NCBI GenBank assembly: GCA_028703445.1
Contig: JAQVMW010000010.1
Span: forward strand, 1 to 62,017
DNA: 62,017 nucleotides
Direction: 5' to 3'
Origin: Candidatus Peribacteraceae bacterium
GTDB taxonomy: Bacteria > Patescibacteriota > Gracilibacteria > Peribacterales > Peribacteraceae
In this document: one piece after another, positions 39,145-49,220 of the stretch
Layout of the letters: every line of letters begins with the position of its first letter
How positions within the stretch are numbered: the first letter of the stretch is position 1
Position numbers and translations under genes: made by a program
The notes under the pieces: model-generated
The model's database searches: none
The model's input: the letters and a program-made list of their open reading frames with translations, nothing else
What the model was told of the DNA's origin: nothing

Positions 39145-40038
39145 ATGTCCCACCTGCCTCCCCTACGACGCATCCGCACCTTCGTCCTCACGCTTCTTGC
39201 CGTGAGCTACCTGTTCGTCTTGCTCTACTTCCTCTTTGGCGGGCAATGGCAAATGCCCGGCGCACTCATCGTGGCAGTGGCATACATGTTCCTGCCCCTC
39301 CTGGTTTCGCTCGTCTTCGTCCGCTTCGTCCATAGAGAACCGCTGCGCCCTGCGTTACGGATGTCGTTCCGTTTCAACCGATGGTGGCTCGTGGCGTGGG
39401 TGTTCCCGCCGGTGTACGCACTCCTGACGTTTTTCATCAACCTGGTGATGCCCGGCGTTTCGTTCGCACCGGGCATGGAAGGAATGCTCGAGCGCTACGG
39501 CTCCTCACTCACCGGAGAACAACTCGTTGCCATGCAGGAACAGCTTGCCTCATCCCCGTGGATGCCCGTGATTCTCGGGCTTCTGGGCGGCATGGTCGCC
39601 GGGATAACAGTGAATGCCATCGCCGCGTTCGGCGAAGAGGCGGGCTGGCGCGGATACCTGCTGAGGCACCTGCTGCCACTCGGTTTCTGGCGGGCTTCAC
39701 TCATCATCGGCACGGTCTGGGGTCTCTGGCACGCGCCTCTGATCCTGCTCGGACACAATTACCCTGAGCATCCGTTTCTTGGCGTCTTCATGATGACGCT
39801 CTGGACGATTCTCTTAACTCCGGTCCTCAATTACATCACCCTGCGCGCCAAGTCCGTTTTCGCCGCCGCGATCTTCCACGGCACGCTGAATGGCACACTG
39901 GGACTCTCCATTCTATATCTCAGGGGCGGCAGTGACCTCACTGCGGGCGCGACGGGGGTCGCAGGCATGCTGGCGCTGGGCGTCATGAACCTGCTCCTGT
40001 GGCATGGCATGAAAAAGCACCATCTCCCAGTTGTCTGA
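39145..40038 (+). CDS. CPBP-family intramembrane protease
   Basis: Eight or so membrane segments. The CPBP (Abi/Rce1-like) motifs are complete: EEAGWRGYL (about residues 171-179), WHAPLILLGHN (about 196-206) and FHGTLNGTLG (about 249-258). These Glu and His residues bind the catalytic water or metal. Bacterial members are linked to bacteriocin immunity or membrane-protein processing. TAGAGT lies 7 nt before the ATG. Confidence 0.88.
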   Translation: MSHLPPLRRIRTFVLTLLAVSYLFVLLYFLFGGQWQMPGALIVAVAYMFLPLLVSLVFVRFVHREPLRPALRMSFRFNRWWLVAWVFPPVYALLTFFINLVMPGVSFAPGMEGMLERYGSSLTGEQLVAMQEQLASSPWMPVILGLLGGMVAGITVNAIAAFGEEAGWRGYLLRHLLPLGFWRASLIIGTVWGLWHAPLILLGHNYPEHPFLGVFMMTLWTILLTPVLNYITLRAKSVFAAAIFHGTLNGTLGLSILYLRGGSDLTAGATGVAGMLALGVMNLLLWHGMKKHHLPVV

Positions 40039-40102
40039 AAGACGGTGCGGTGTGGTATCGGTACGAGACAGACCTTGGCATTCCATGCCTTTTTCCTTGT
40101 GA

Positions 40103-40657
40103 CTAGTAACAACGCAGTTCACGGGGCGGATCCGAATAATGGAGCCGCCTCACGTACATCCGATGATGGAAAGCGCCGCTCCCAATACAGTCGGCGACAA
40201 CCTTTCCGTCGCGGAGATAGAGCTGCCCCGACGTTTGGTGCCACGCGCAGTCATGGCAGCGCAGGCTGCCGACCGCGGGCGTCTGCGCGATTGCGCAGAC
40301 ACCTTCGATCATCGTCCCGTCACGCCACTCCTGCTGATCGGGCGGAAGCATCCAGTCATGGATGGCCAGCCACTCGATCCAGTAGGGGCGAAAGACGTTC
40401 ACGACACCTCTGCTGAGGTGCGACCCGCAGTCCCAGAAGACGATCGGGAACACGAGCGTGACGCCACGGATTACCCGCTCCTCTTCGCAGAGGTGACGCG
40501 GGTAATCGTTTTTGTCGATTCCCAACGGAAGGGCAAACCCTTCCGGGAACCACGGGAAATCCGAACCATTGAAGAGCAGTGTGGAGACACGCCTGCTGGT
40601 GCGATTCCTGAGTACTTCTCCCAGTTCGACCGCATCGAGTAGTAAAAAGGGCCTCAT
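40103..40657 (-). CDS. hypothetical protein, 184 aa
   Basis: Not recognised. Trp-rich central part (WIEWLAIHDWMLPP) and a CHDC pair near residue 133 that could bind metal. No signal peptide. Flanked by a CPBP protease gene (convergent) and malic enzyme (divergent). Confidence 0.5.
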   Translation of the reverse strand: MRPFLLLDAVELGEVLRNRTSRRVSTLLFNGSDFPWFPEGFALPLGIDKNDYPRHLCEEERVIRGVTLVFPIVFWDCGSHLSRGVVNVFRPYWIEWLAIHDWMLPPDQQEWRDGTMIEGVCAIAQTPAVGSLRCHDCAWHQTSGQLYLRDGKVVADCIGSGAFHHRMYVRRLHYSDPPRELRCY

Positions 40658-40824
40658 GGCTTTTTAACCTCCTGTGCTGCCAAAGACCGTCTAACCGATA
40701 CCGACTGCGACAGTAGAAGAAGTGATGTGAGAACGTCTAGTGAAGTTCACACTCTTTTGCCGGTTTCCCGGTGATGGAATCGATCCATCCTTGTATACTC
40801 GCGTTCCATTCTCCTCTCACGCGA

Positions 40825-41979
40825 ATGTCCTACGACGACTCTTCTCTTGAACTCCATGCAAAGATGCGGGGAAAATTGCGCGTGGAAACCACCGTCCCTC
40901 TCGAAACGAAAGATGATCTTGCGCGCGCCTACACCCCCGGCGTGGCCGCTCCCTGCCGCGCGATTGCCAAAGACCCCGAGGCCGTGTGGCGTTACACCAT
41001 CAAGTCGCACACGGTCGCCGTGATCACCGACGGGTCAGCCGTCCTGGGCCTCGGCAACATCGGAGCCAAGGCCTCGCTTCCCGTGATGGAGGGCAAGTGT
41101 GCGCTCTTCAAGAAGTTCGCCGACATCGATGCCTTTCCCATCGCACTCGAGACGCAGAACGTGGAGGAGATCGTGCGGATCATTGCGGCGATCGCGCCGG
41201 TGTTCGGCGGCATCAACCTGGAGGATATTTCGGCGCCGCGTTGCATCCAGATCGAGCAGCGGCTTTCGTCTCTCCTCGCTATCCCCGTCTTCCACGATGA
41301 CCAGCATGGTACGGCTACGGTGGTGCTGGCCGGGCTCCTCAATGCCGCGAAGGTGGTGGACAAGGATCTCTCAAAGATGAAGATTGTCGTCTCGGGTGCA
41401 GGCGCGGCCGGCTCCGCGATCGTCCGCCTGCTCCACTCGTACGGCGTCGGCGACATCATCGTTACGGATTCCAAAGGGGTCGTCACAGCGCACCGTGAGG
41501 ATATGGGATGGCTCAAGAACCTGCTGGCGTCTTTCACCAACAAGAGTGATGCGTGCTGCCTGCTCTATGACGCGCTGAAGGGGGCGGATGCTTTTGTCGG
41601 TGTCAGTAAGCCCGGTGTGCTCAAGCCCGAGATGATCGCGGTCATGGCGCCGCATCCCATCGTCTTCGCCCTCGCCAATCCCGACCCCGAGATGATGCCG
41701 GACGAGGCGAAGCAGGCAGGTGCAGCGGTCGTGGCGACCGGGAGAAGCGATTACCCGAACCAACTCAATAACGTGCTCGTGTTCCCGGGCATTTTTCGCG
41801 GCGCACTGGATGGCCGCATCCGGCGCATCACGCCCGGGATGATGGTTGCCGCTGCGGAGGCGCTTGCCCGCCTCGTCCCCTCTCCCACAGCGGAGAATAT
41901 CATTCCTCCAGTATTTGAGCCTCGAGTCGTGGAAGTCGTGTCGACGGCAGTGAAGAATGCCGGGCAAAGATCGCAGTGA
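40825..41979 (+). CDS. malic enzyme (NAD(P)-dependent)
   Basis: Oxidative decarboxylation of malate to pyruvate. About 384 aa, the short bacterial form. Conserved: AYTPGVAAPC (Tyr of the active site), VITDGSAVLGLGNIG, LEDISAPRC (metal ligands), FHDDQHGTATV, VVSGAGAAGSA (Rossmann Gly motif) and ALANPDPEM. There is no C-terminal phosphotransacetylase domain. The start at 40825 (MSYDDSSLELH) fits the family; TATACT lies further upstream. Confidence 0.93.
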   Translation: MSYDDSSLELHAKMRGKLRVETTVPLETKDDLARAYTPGVAAPCRAIAKDPEAVWRYTIKSHTVAVITDGSAVLGLGNIGAKASLPVMEGKCALFKKFADIDAFPIALETQNVEEIVRIIAAIAPVFGGINLEDISAPRCIQIEQRLSSLLAIPVFHDDQHGTATVVLAGLLNAAKVVDKDLSKMKIVVSGAGAAGSAIVRLLHSYGVGDIIVTDSKGVVTAHREDMGWLKNLLASFTNKSDACCLLYDALKGADAFVGVSKPGVLKPEMIAVMAPHPIVFALANPDPEMMPDEAKQAGAAVVATGRSDYPNQLNNVLVFPGIFRGALDGRIRRITPGMMVAAAEALARLVPSPTAENIIPPVFEPRVVEVVSTAVKNAGQRSQ

Positions 41980-42059
41980 GCGGACGGCGATCGCACAACA
42001 TCACGTCGGTTTTTTCGCTTGGAGTATCCGATGCTCCATTGAAATTTTTTCTGATCCCA

Positions 42060-42132
42060 GAAAGAAAATCGTGGGATCGAACACTGTTTGGGATCGAAAG
42101 GCTTGCATCCAAATGGTGTACGAGTGTACACT
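42060..42132 (+). promoter_or_regulatory. complex regulatory region before small gene 42139
   Basis: GATCCCA near 42054 and TGGGATC at 42073 form an inverted repeat; TGGGATCGAA is then repeated directly at 42089. The promoter is TTGCAT (42103-42108), 18-bp spacer, TACACT (42127-42132). The dyad GGTGTA-CGAGTG-TACACT (42115-42132) overlaps the -10 box. The ATG is 6 nt further on. Confidence 0.6.
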
Positions 42133-42138
42133 GTATCC

Positions 42139-42369
42139 ATGCCTCCCGAGATGCTCAATAGCAGGCCAACCTCCGCACTTTCCACGGTCCGGATCGACTG
42201 TTCAAGATCACCCGAAACGGCACTGACGGGCGTATTGGAGTGGGTTTCCGCATTCCCCAACTGTTCGGATCTGCACATCGTTCTCCCCTCACTGCGCGGT
42301 CAGCCCTCTCATCGGCAAGCTCTCTTGAGCCTGCAGCGACTGGGGTGCCGCGTCACGTCCAAGAACTAA
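42139..42369 (+). CDS. hypothetical protein, 76 aa, under SOS-like dyad
   Basis: MPPEMLNSRPTSAL start at 42139, 6 nt after the -10 box. Soluble, alpha/beta-like, with VLEWVSAFPNCSDLHIVLPSL and ALLSLQRLGCRV. No family recognised. The shared operator with recA makes a DNA-damage-inducible role possible, e.g. a small regulator, but this is inference from the promoter only. Confidence 0.5.
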   Translation: MPPEMLNSRPTSALSTVRIDCSRSPETALTGVLEWVSAFPNCSDLHIVLPSLRGQPSHRQALLSLQRLGCRVTSKN

Positions 42370-42436
42370 TTATGTGTTCCTTTTCTGTAACGGAAGCCCT
42401 CTCTCCCACGTTCCTACAAGTGTAATCACCTCTTCT

Positions 42437-42595
42437 ATGCCTCGCGATACCCGCAATATCGGCCTCGCCTTCCTCCTCTCGGCATTGATCGTCGTAGGGG
42501 TGGCGACGGCATGCAGTCTGCTCTTCGCCCCGATTGGGACAACGGCAACGGCTTCGGATTGCCAGCAGCACTACACGGTGGCCTGCCTGATCTAA
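42437..42595 (+). CDS. small single-span membrane protein, 52 aa
   Basis: A basic N-terminus then one hydrophobic segment (about residues 9-33, containing VGVATACSLLF) and a short outer tail with two Cys. It could be a membrane peptide or a lipoprotein-like form. Not recognised. Confidence 0.4.
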   Translation: MPRDTRNIGLAFLLSALIVVGVATACSLLFAPIGTTATASDCQQHYTVACLI

Positions 42596-42610
42596 AGATC
42601 AGATACAACT

Positions 42611-43771
42611 TTAACAAATTCTTAAAACAATTTTAATAAATTTCCGCTTCCCCACCTGCACAATTCCCTCCTCGATCCCCTGCTCTATTGATTGAATAAC
42701 TTTATTGTTCATCTTTACGCCTCCCTGCTCGATCACACGGCGTGCTTCGGACTTACTGGCAACGAGCTTGGATGACACCAGAACATCGATGAGTGCCGTC
42801 CCATTCTTCACCTTCACCTCGGGAACATCCTCGGGGAGTCCCTTGTCTTTGAAGACGCGGTTGAATGACTCTTCCGCTTTGGTTGCGGCATTTTTGCCGT
42901 GGTAGAGCGTAACGATCTCTCGGGCCAAGCGTGCCTTTGCGTCTCGCGGATTCCCGCCCAGAATTTTCTTCACCTCTCCCATCGGAACATCGGTGCAGCA
43001 CTCGAAATAGGTTTCCATCAAATCATCTTTGACGCTCATAACTTTGCCGAACATGTCGGCTGGTTCATCCTCCAGATACACGCAGTTGTTATACGTCTTA
43101 CTCATCTTGCGTCCGTCCGTTCCCTCGATGAGCCGCGTTGTGAGTGCGAACTTTTCGCGCTTGCCATAGGCCGCCTGCAGCGTCCTGCCGCAGAGAATGT
43201 TGAAGAGCTGGTCGTTGCCGCCCAGCTCGCAGTCCACGTCCAGCATCACAGAGTCGTACCCCTGCATGAGAGGGTACAGGAACTCGTGCACACCGATGGG
43301 TTTGCCCTCCGCTATGCGGCGGGCGAACATCTCGCGATCCAGCATCTGCTGCACCGTGACGTTACTCGCCAGCGCAACGATCTCGTCAAATCTGAGCTTG
43401 CCCAGCCACTCGTGGTTGTAGACGATCTTCACCTTCGCGAAATCGAGGATTTTGGCCGCCTGCTTCTTGTAGGTCTGAAAGTTCTCTTCCACCTTTGCGA
43501 GCGTGAGCGGTTCGCGAAGCGTGTCGCGGCCGGAGGGATCACCAATCGTCGCCGTAAAACTGCCGATCAGAAAGATCACCTCGTGCCCGGCCTCCTGAAA
43601 TGCCTTGAGCTTTCGAAGCGGCACCGAGTGCCCGATGTGGAGCTTGGCGCCCGTCGGATCAATACCGAGGTAGATGCGGATCGGCTTGCCGCTCTTGAGC
43701 TTTTTCTCGGCAAGATCGCGCGGGACAACGGTTTCAACGGCACGGGTGAGGAGGTCAGATGGTGAGGACAT
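42611..43771 (-). CDS. tyrS: tyrosine-tRNA ligase
   Basis: Class I synthetase charging tRNA-Tyr. HIGH-type motif LHIGHS (about residues 45-50), GSFTATIGDPSG, the Tyr-binding segment YPLMQGYDSVMLDVDCELGG split by normal spacing, KMSKT (GRKMSKTYNN, about 225-234) and a C-terminal S4 domain (about 325-386). Length and order are of the TyrRS long type. The start at 43771 (MSSPSDLL) lies 9 nt after TACTCT. Confidence 0.95.
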   Translation of the reverse strand: MSSPSDLLTRAVETVVPRDLAEKKLKSGKPIRIYLGIDPTGAKLHIGHSVPLRKLKAFQEAGHEVIFLIGSFTATIGDPSGRDTLREPLTLAKVEENFQTYKKQAAKILDFAKVKIVYNHEWLGKLRFDEIVALASNVTVQQMLDREMFARRIAEGKPIGVHEFLYPLMQGYDSVMLDVDCELGGNDQLFNILCGRTLQAAYGKREKFALTTRLIEGTDGRKMSKTYNNCVYLEDEPADMFGKVMSVKDDLMETYFECCTDVPMGEVKKILGGNPRDAKARLAREIVTLYHGKNAATKAEESFNRVFKDKGLPEDVPEVKVKNGTALIDVLVSSKLVASKSEARRVIEQGGVKMNNKVIQSIEQGIEEGIVQVGKRKFIKIVLRIC

Positions 43772-43949
43772 ATTGCCGAAAGAGTACAACAGAGTGCCCG
43801 AAGGCGATAGCCCGCCCGATTCGCACTGACCACCCTCTCTTCCCTAGTATCCTTTTCGCATGGAGAATGGCGAGTCTCTCTGGCCGCATGAGACACCTCC
43901 TTCATTTTCCGCTTATCATTCCCCACGCAAAAAGAGCTAGACTGCTGCC

Positions 43950-44909
43950 ATGCCGACGTTTCCCGTCCCTGAGCGCCATCGCCTCGACGTGTTCCTCGCC
44001 GAAGCGGCTTCAACCAGCCGCGTGAAGGCCGGCGCGCTCGTGCGCGGCGGGAGTGTCCTCTTGAACGGACGGGTCGTCCTCAAACCCGCGCACCTGGTCC
44101 ATCCGGGCGACACGGTGGAAGTCACCGGGAGCGGAGAACGGGCGTCCGAGAGCCATGTCACACCGGTCGATCTGAAGCTTGCGATCCTCTATGAGGATGA
44201 AGCGTGCCTCGTCATCCAAAAGCCGGCGGGCATCGCCATGCATCCCGCACCGGGAATCGCGAAGGATGAACCGACGATTCTCAACGGCATCGCGCACCTT
44301 TTCTTGAAGCAGCGCGGGAAGCTTCCCGCGCTGCCCTTTGCGGCTTCTTCCGTTCTCGTGCACCGGCTCGACCGCGACACCACAGGATGCGTGCTCATCG
44401 CCAAGACGCCGCAGGCGCACACGGCATTGCAGAAACAGTTCAAAGATCGGACGATCCGCAAAACCTATCTTGCCGTTGTCGCGGGGATTCCAAAGGAACA
44501 CGAGGCGCACATCGATGCCCCGATCGGCCGCCACGTCTCGCAGCGGACGAAAATGTCCGTCATGGGAGCGACGCACTCGCGGAGCGCGCAGACGACCTAC
44601 CACGTCCTCTCTGCGAAGAACGGCGCCGCGCTCCTCGCCTGCGATCTGCACACCGGGCGCACGCACCAGATTCGCGTGCACGTAAGCGCCATCGGACATC
44701 CCGTGCTCGGAGACGAAACCTACGCATCACCGCAGAGTGCACGCCTCGCAGAAGAGAAACACATTGACAGTCTCTGTCTGCATGCCTGGAAACTCACGTT
44801 CCGTTCCCCTGGATCGAAAAAGCAAACAACCGTTGTCGCTCCGCTGACCCCTCTCTTCAAAAAGACCCTGCGCACGATGTCACTTACGCTCCCGACCAAG
44901 GAAGAGTAG
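43950..44909 (+). CDS. RluA/RluD-family 23S rRNA pseudouridine synthase
   Basis: N-terminal S4 domain (about residues 8-65) and catalytic domain with HRLDRDTTGCVLIAKT, where Asp of LDRDT is the catalytic residue, then LHTGRTHQIRVHV and DETYA. About 319 aa, standard for RluD. Exact uridine targets are not predictable. TAGACT lies 6 nt before the ATG. The nitroreductase gene follows after 1 base. Confidence 0.92.
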   Translation: MPTFPVPERHRLDVFLAEAASTSRVKAGALVRGGSVLLNGRVVLKPAHLVHPGDTVEVTGSGERASESHVTPVDLKLAILYEDEACLVIQKPAGIAMHPAPGIAKDEPTILNGIAHLFLKQRGKLPALPFAASSVLVHRLDRDTTGCVLIAKTPQAHTALQKQFKDRTIRKTYLAVVAGIPKEHEAHIDAPIGRHVSQRTKMSVMGATHSRSAQTTYHVLSAKNGAALLACDLHTGRTHQIRVHVSAIGHPVLGDETYASPQSARLAEEKHIDSLCLHAWKLTFRSPGSKKQTTVVAPLTPLFKKTLRTMSLTLPTKEE

Positions 44910-44910
44910 C

Positions 44911-45513
44911 ATGAAGATTCCACCCATGGACTACCCACACAAGTCTGCTCCGGCGGATGTGCCCATTCTCGAGGCGCTGCGCGAACGCTGGAGTCCATAC
45001 GCATTCAGTGACCGTCCGGTGGAGAATGACAAAATCCGCACCCTCTTCGAGGCCGCGCGGTGGGCGCCCAGCAGCTTCAACGAGCAACCGTGGCGTTACG
45101 TATACGCGACCAAGACCGACGGAGAGGCACGCGAACGACTCGAGTCCCTCCTCATGCCCGGGAATGCATGGGCAAAGAGTGCTTTCCTTCTCGCCGTGAG
45201 CTTCGCCAAAAAGACCTTCACTTTTAACGGCAAAGAGAACCGTCATGGCCTGCACGATACGGGCGCGGCCTCGGCCTACCTCGCGGCCCAGTGTCCGGCC
45301 CTGGGCTTAGTCGCGCACCAGATGGCAGGATTCAAAGTGGACGAAGCCGTTTCCCTCCTCGGCGTTCCCGCGGATTTTGTGCCGGGTTCCATGATCGCCG
45401 TTGGATATCCGGGAAACCCCAAGGATTTAGATCCGAAATCGCAGGAACGGGAAAATGCACCACGCGAGAGAAAACCGCAGAAGGAGTTTGTGTTTAGGGG
45501 GAACATGAAGTAA
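44911..45513 (+). CDS. nitroreductase-family flavoprotein
   Basis: FMN-dependent reductase fold: RWSPYAFSDRPV and ARWAPSSFNEQPWRYV carry the FMN phosphate-binding Arg, Ser and Asn residues, and the C-terminal VAVGYPGNP contacts FMN. 200 aa, typical dimeric form. The physiological substrate is unknown. One base separates it from the pseudouridine synthase stop, so the two are co-transcribed. Confidence 0.88.
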   Translation: MKIPPMDYPHKSAPADVPILEALRERWSPYAFSDRPVENDKIRTLFEAARWAPSSFNEQPWRYVYATKTDGEARERLESLLMPGNAWAKSAFLLAVSFAKKTFTFNGKENRHGLHDTGAASAYLAAQCPALGLVAHQMAGFKVDEAVSLLGVPADFVPGSMIAVGYPGNPKDLDPKSQERENAPRERKPQKEFVFRGNMK

Positions 45514-45523
45514 TGGGAATACA

Positions 45524-45551
45524 TTGACAGAGTCTGCGAAGCGGACAGAAT
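45524..45551 (+). promoter_or_regulatory. lemA-TPM operon promoter
   Basis: Consensus TTGACA (45524-45529), 16-bp spacer, CAGAAT (45546-45551). The leader of about 105 nt contains a hairpin CACCAT-CGC-ATGGTG near 45570-45585 and ends in GGGAGG 8 nt before the lemA ATG. Confidence 0.65.
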
Positions 45552-45665
45552 ACTCTCTCGTTCCTTCTCACCATCGCATGGTGGGAGAAACCACTGGGCT
45601 GACACACTTCGTTTCAGTCCTGCGTTTCTCTCACGATTGGGCTTTGTCCCGGGAGGTATGAGTCT

Positions 45666-46271
45666 ATGAGAACGTTCGCATTGGTTTGTTTGGGAGGCTT
45701 GGTGGTCTTGGCGCTTCTGATGCTCTGGATCCTCTTCGGCTGGTGGGGGACGTACAGCGCTCTCAACACCGCCAACGTGGATCAGCAGAAGCTGTGGGGG
45801 AATGTGGAGTCCGCGATGCAGCGGAGAATGGACCTCATTCCCAATCTCGTGAGCACCGTCAGGGGCTACGCGAAACACGAGAGTACCGTCTTCACGGCGG
45901 TAACCGAGGCGAGAGCGAAAGTCGGGAAGGTCGACTTCGGTAAGGCCGCTTCGGATCCGAAGGAGATGGCCAAGTTGAAGGCGGCGGAGAGCGAGCTCTC
46001 CGGTGCTCTGAGTCGCTTGTTGGTGATTGCGGAGAATTACCCGCAGTTGAAAGCCAACGAAGGATTCCTGCAGCTCCAGTCTCAGTTAGAGGGGACGGAG
46101 AATAGGATCGCCGTTGCGCGTGATCGCTACAACGAAGGTGTGGGAACGTACAACAAGATCACCACGGGGCTCTTCTCCAAGGTCGTTGCGAGTTTTCACG
46201 GCTTCAAGCCGGCAGAGTTCTTCAAAGCCGATGAGAAAGCCAAAGAAACTCCGAAGGTCAGCTTCGAATGA
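45666..46271 (+). CDS. lemA: LemA family protein
   Basis: One N-terminal membrane segment (about residues 5-27), then the LemA helical domain: SAMQRRMDLIPNLVSTVRGY and AESELSGALSRLLVIAENYP, with RYNEGVGTYN near 150-159. 201 aa. Function is not settled; LemA is often paired with a TPM-domain protein, as here (27 nt downstream). A clear Shine-Dalgarno (GGGAGG) precedes the ATG. Confidence 0.93.
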   Translation: MRTFALVCLGGLVVLALLMLWILFGWWGTYSALNTANVDQQKLWGNVESAMQRRMDLIPNLVSTVRGYAKHESTVFTAVTEARAKVGKVDFGKAASDPKEMAKLKAAESELSGALSRLLVIAENYPQLKANEGFLQLQSQLEGTENRIAVARDRYNEGVGTYNKITTGLFSKVVASFHGFKPAEFFKADEKAKETPKVSFE

Positions 46272-46298
46272 TTCCAAGGACAAGAAAGGAGACATGTC

Positions 46299-47117
<819 letters not shown>

Positions 47118-47143
47118 ACACTCCCCTATCGTGAGAAAAACTG

Positions 47144-47178
47144 AGGCGGCTTCAAGCACTTGGAGCCGCCTTTTCTTT
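47144..47178 (+). terminator. intrinsic terminator of lemA-TPM operon
   Basis: AGGCGGCT (47144-47151) pairs with AGCCGCCT (47164-47171), extended inward by CAAG/CTTG, followed by TTTTCTTTC. Confidence 0.9.
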
Positions 47179-47223
47179 CGAGGCACTTCCAAGAAAAGAG
47201 CCTCTTCTCCCGGTCCTAAGAAA

Positions 47224-49047
47224 CTAATACGTCACCGTATACGTCGTCGTGTCGAGGATCTCGCCCTTCGCATTCCGCGCGTTGATGCGGTAGGTATTCA
47301 CCCCTCTCTTCAGCGTGCCGAGCGCGGGATCGGCGATGTAGTTCCAGAAGGTCTTGCCCGGAGTGTAGAGACGCAACTTGTACCCGTTCACCCATACGCT
47401 CGCAGTATCGGACGGAGTCGACCCCTCAATCAGAAAGGCGCTGCCCGTGGAGGTAAATTGCGTTCCCGGAAACGGACCGGTCACCAGCACCGTTCCGGGT
47501 TTGAGTGCCGCATTCTTGGGCAAATCCTCTTCGGAAGTGACCTCGGAGGAGGCGCCGCTGGAGGCACTGCCGACATTGATGACTCCTTCGCCCTCGCCGC
47601 CCAGCACAATCGTGAGGGTGGCCGGCTCGCTCTTCTTGCCTGCATCGTTGATGGCATACACATTGAAGACGTTCTCTCCCTCACGGAAATTGTCGAGCTT
47701 GGTCGAAGCCAGATACGTCCACGTCGTATCCTCGGGCTTGAAGATCTGCAGACGGTAGTCATTGACGATGATGCCATTTGTCCCGGGAGGGGCCGAGCCG
47801 GTGATCGCAATCTCCGTGCGCTGCGTGCGGTATGTCTGCCCCGTTGCAGCCGGGCTTGTGATGGCGGGTGATGACGGCGGTTTGAGATCACGCGTGACCT
47901 GGCGCACGGCCGTCTCAAGCACGGATCCCTGCTGATCGACAGCCTCGACGGTGATCGTCACGGTGTTCTCGTCGGGAAGAGAGAGCTCGATCAAGAACGT
48001 GCGATCGGATGCCAGACTGGCCTGGTAGCCGTTCACCCGGACGACGCTGACTTTGCTTCCCACGACGCCTTTCACGCTTACCGTTCCCGTGCGTACCGTC
48101 GTGTTATTCGCAGGGCTCACAACGGAGAGTTCCGCTCCTTCTTCAACCGTCAGTCCCGATCCGGTCCCAACCGGACCCTTGGGATGCTGCGTCAAGTAGA
48201 GGGATCGGCTCTCCTCAACGAACGCGGGAACGGAGGCCAGCGACCCGATCGCGGAACGGTACTGATAGAGATCCGTGTTGGGATCGAAATTTTCCGGAAG
48301 TGCAAACTGCTGCCCCTCACCCACGATCACCGGGACCACCGCTCCGGGAATAGCGAGCTTGATGCCGAGCCCTGCGGCGGAGTACACGGTGACGGATCGA
48401 AGCCCGATTACGGCATCCGTCGCGCGGGGAATGTCGAAACCGATCCCGCTCGCCGCCTCGATCGTCCGTAGCACGGATCCGGTGAAGGACGGCGAAACAG
48501 GGGTCGAAACCCACACTTGACCAGATGAGAGACGGATGGAGAGCAGAGATTTTTCCGTCTTGAGATCGCTCTTGAGCACCGCAGCTTCCGTCTGGTCGCC
48601 GAGCCGAATGACCGTCCCGTCGAAGAACGTGAGCGCGGCTCTGCCATTCGCACTCGTCTTCACGCGGTCGGAGGCATAGAGCTTCATATCGTTCTGCGCG
48701 GATGCAAACTCCTTGTCATCCAGTGAAACCTGCGCGGAACCCTGACGTTCCATCGTGAGCACGACGGCCGTCTGACGCGCATGGTTCCCGAGCCCAATCC
48801 TGTCCATCAACCATGATCCGGCGAAGTACAGAATCACCAAAGCCAGGATGACCCCGATGGTCGGTCTCAATGCCCTGCGCAGCGGCGAGGGTTCCGCGAG
48901 AGCGAAATGATTCCGGCGGTGTCGGTAGTAGAGCACAGGGATGAGCGTGATTGGTCTGCCATGGTACGTGTAAGAGCGCCTCGGAAGCAAGGCCAACTCG
49001 GCAGAGAAGGTATTGAAGGTCTGGGAGGTACAGAAGGTACAGAACAC
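47224..49047 (-). CDS. FecR-domain membrane protein with Ig-like repeats
   Basis: One membrane segment (about residues 63-82) after a short basic cytoplasmic part. Residues 90-230 form a FecR-like domain: RVKTSANGRAALTFFDGTVIRLGDQT and LLSIRLSSGQVWVST. Three Ig-like modules follow, about 320-400, 400-500 and 515-607, each with VNGY or VNDY patterns. The outer part probably binds envelope components. The first 25 codons lie in a repeat array, so the true start may be downstream; no good alternative ATG exists before the membrane segment. Confidence 0.8.
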   Translation of the reverse strand: MFCTFCTSQTFNTFSAELALLPRRSYTYHGRPITLIPVLYYRHRRNHFALAEPSPLRRALRPTIGVILALVILYFAGSWLMDRIGLGNHARQTAVVLTMERQGSAQVSLDDKEFASAQNDMKLYASDRVKTSANGRAALTFFDGTVIRLGDQTEAAVLKSDLKTEKSLLSIRLSSGQVWVSTPVSPSFTGSVLRTIEAASGIGFDIPRATDAVIGLRSVTVYSAAGLGIKLAIPGAVVPVIVGEGQQFALPENFDPNTDLYQYRSAIGSLASVPAFVEESRSLYLTQHPKGPVGTGSGLTVEEGAELSVVSPANNTTVRTGTVSVKGVVGSKVSVVRVNGYQASLASDRTFLIELSLPDENTVTITVEAVDQQGSVLETAVRQVTRDLKPPSSPAITSPAATGQTYRTQRTEIAITGSAPPGTNGIIVNDYRLQIFKPEDTTWTYLASTKLDNFREGENVFNVYAINDAGKKSEPATLTIVLGGEGEGVINVGSASSGASSEVTSEEDLPKNAALKPGTVLVTGPFPGTQFTSTGSAFLIEGSTPSDTASVWVNGYKLRLYTPGKTFWNYIADPALGTLKRGVNTYRINARNAKGEILDTTTYTVTY

Positions 49048-49113
49048 AAATGCGTATCAAAAAATATATTGCCTCCCCACCTCACTTACTTCCCTTACCT
49101 TCCTTACCTCTAC
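49004..49113. repeat. inverted array of GAAGGTA-type words
   Basis: Arm 49004-49044 (GAAGGTATTGAAGGT, GGAGGTACAGAAGGTACAG) pairs imperfectly with arm 49072-49113 (CTTACTTCCCTTACC, TTCCTTACCTCTACC). It overlaps the presumed first codons of the FecR-like gene. Confidence 0.55.
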
Positions 49114-49220
49114 CGCGTCACCCGATCCATCCGGCTCCGCTCTGCTTCGCCGAGATTTCTCTCACGTGTGTCTCGTAACCGAAACAATGCAACAGAACGG
49201 GGCACTTCAAATGAAGAACC

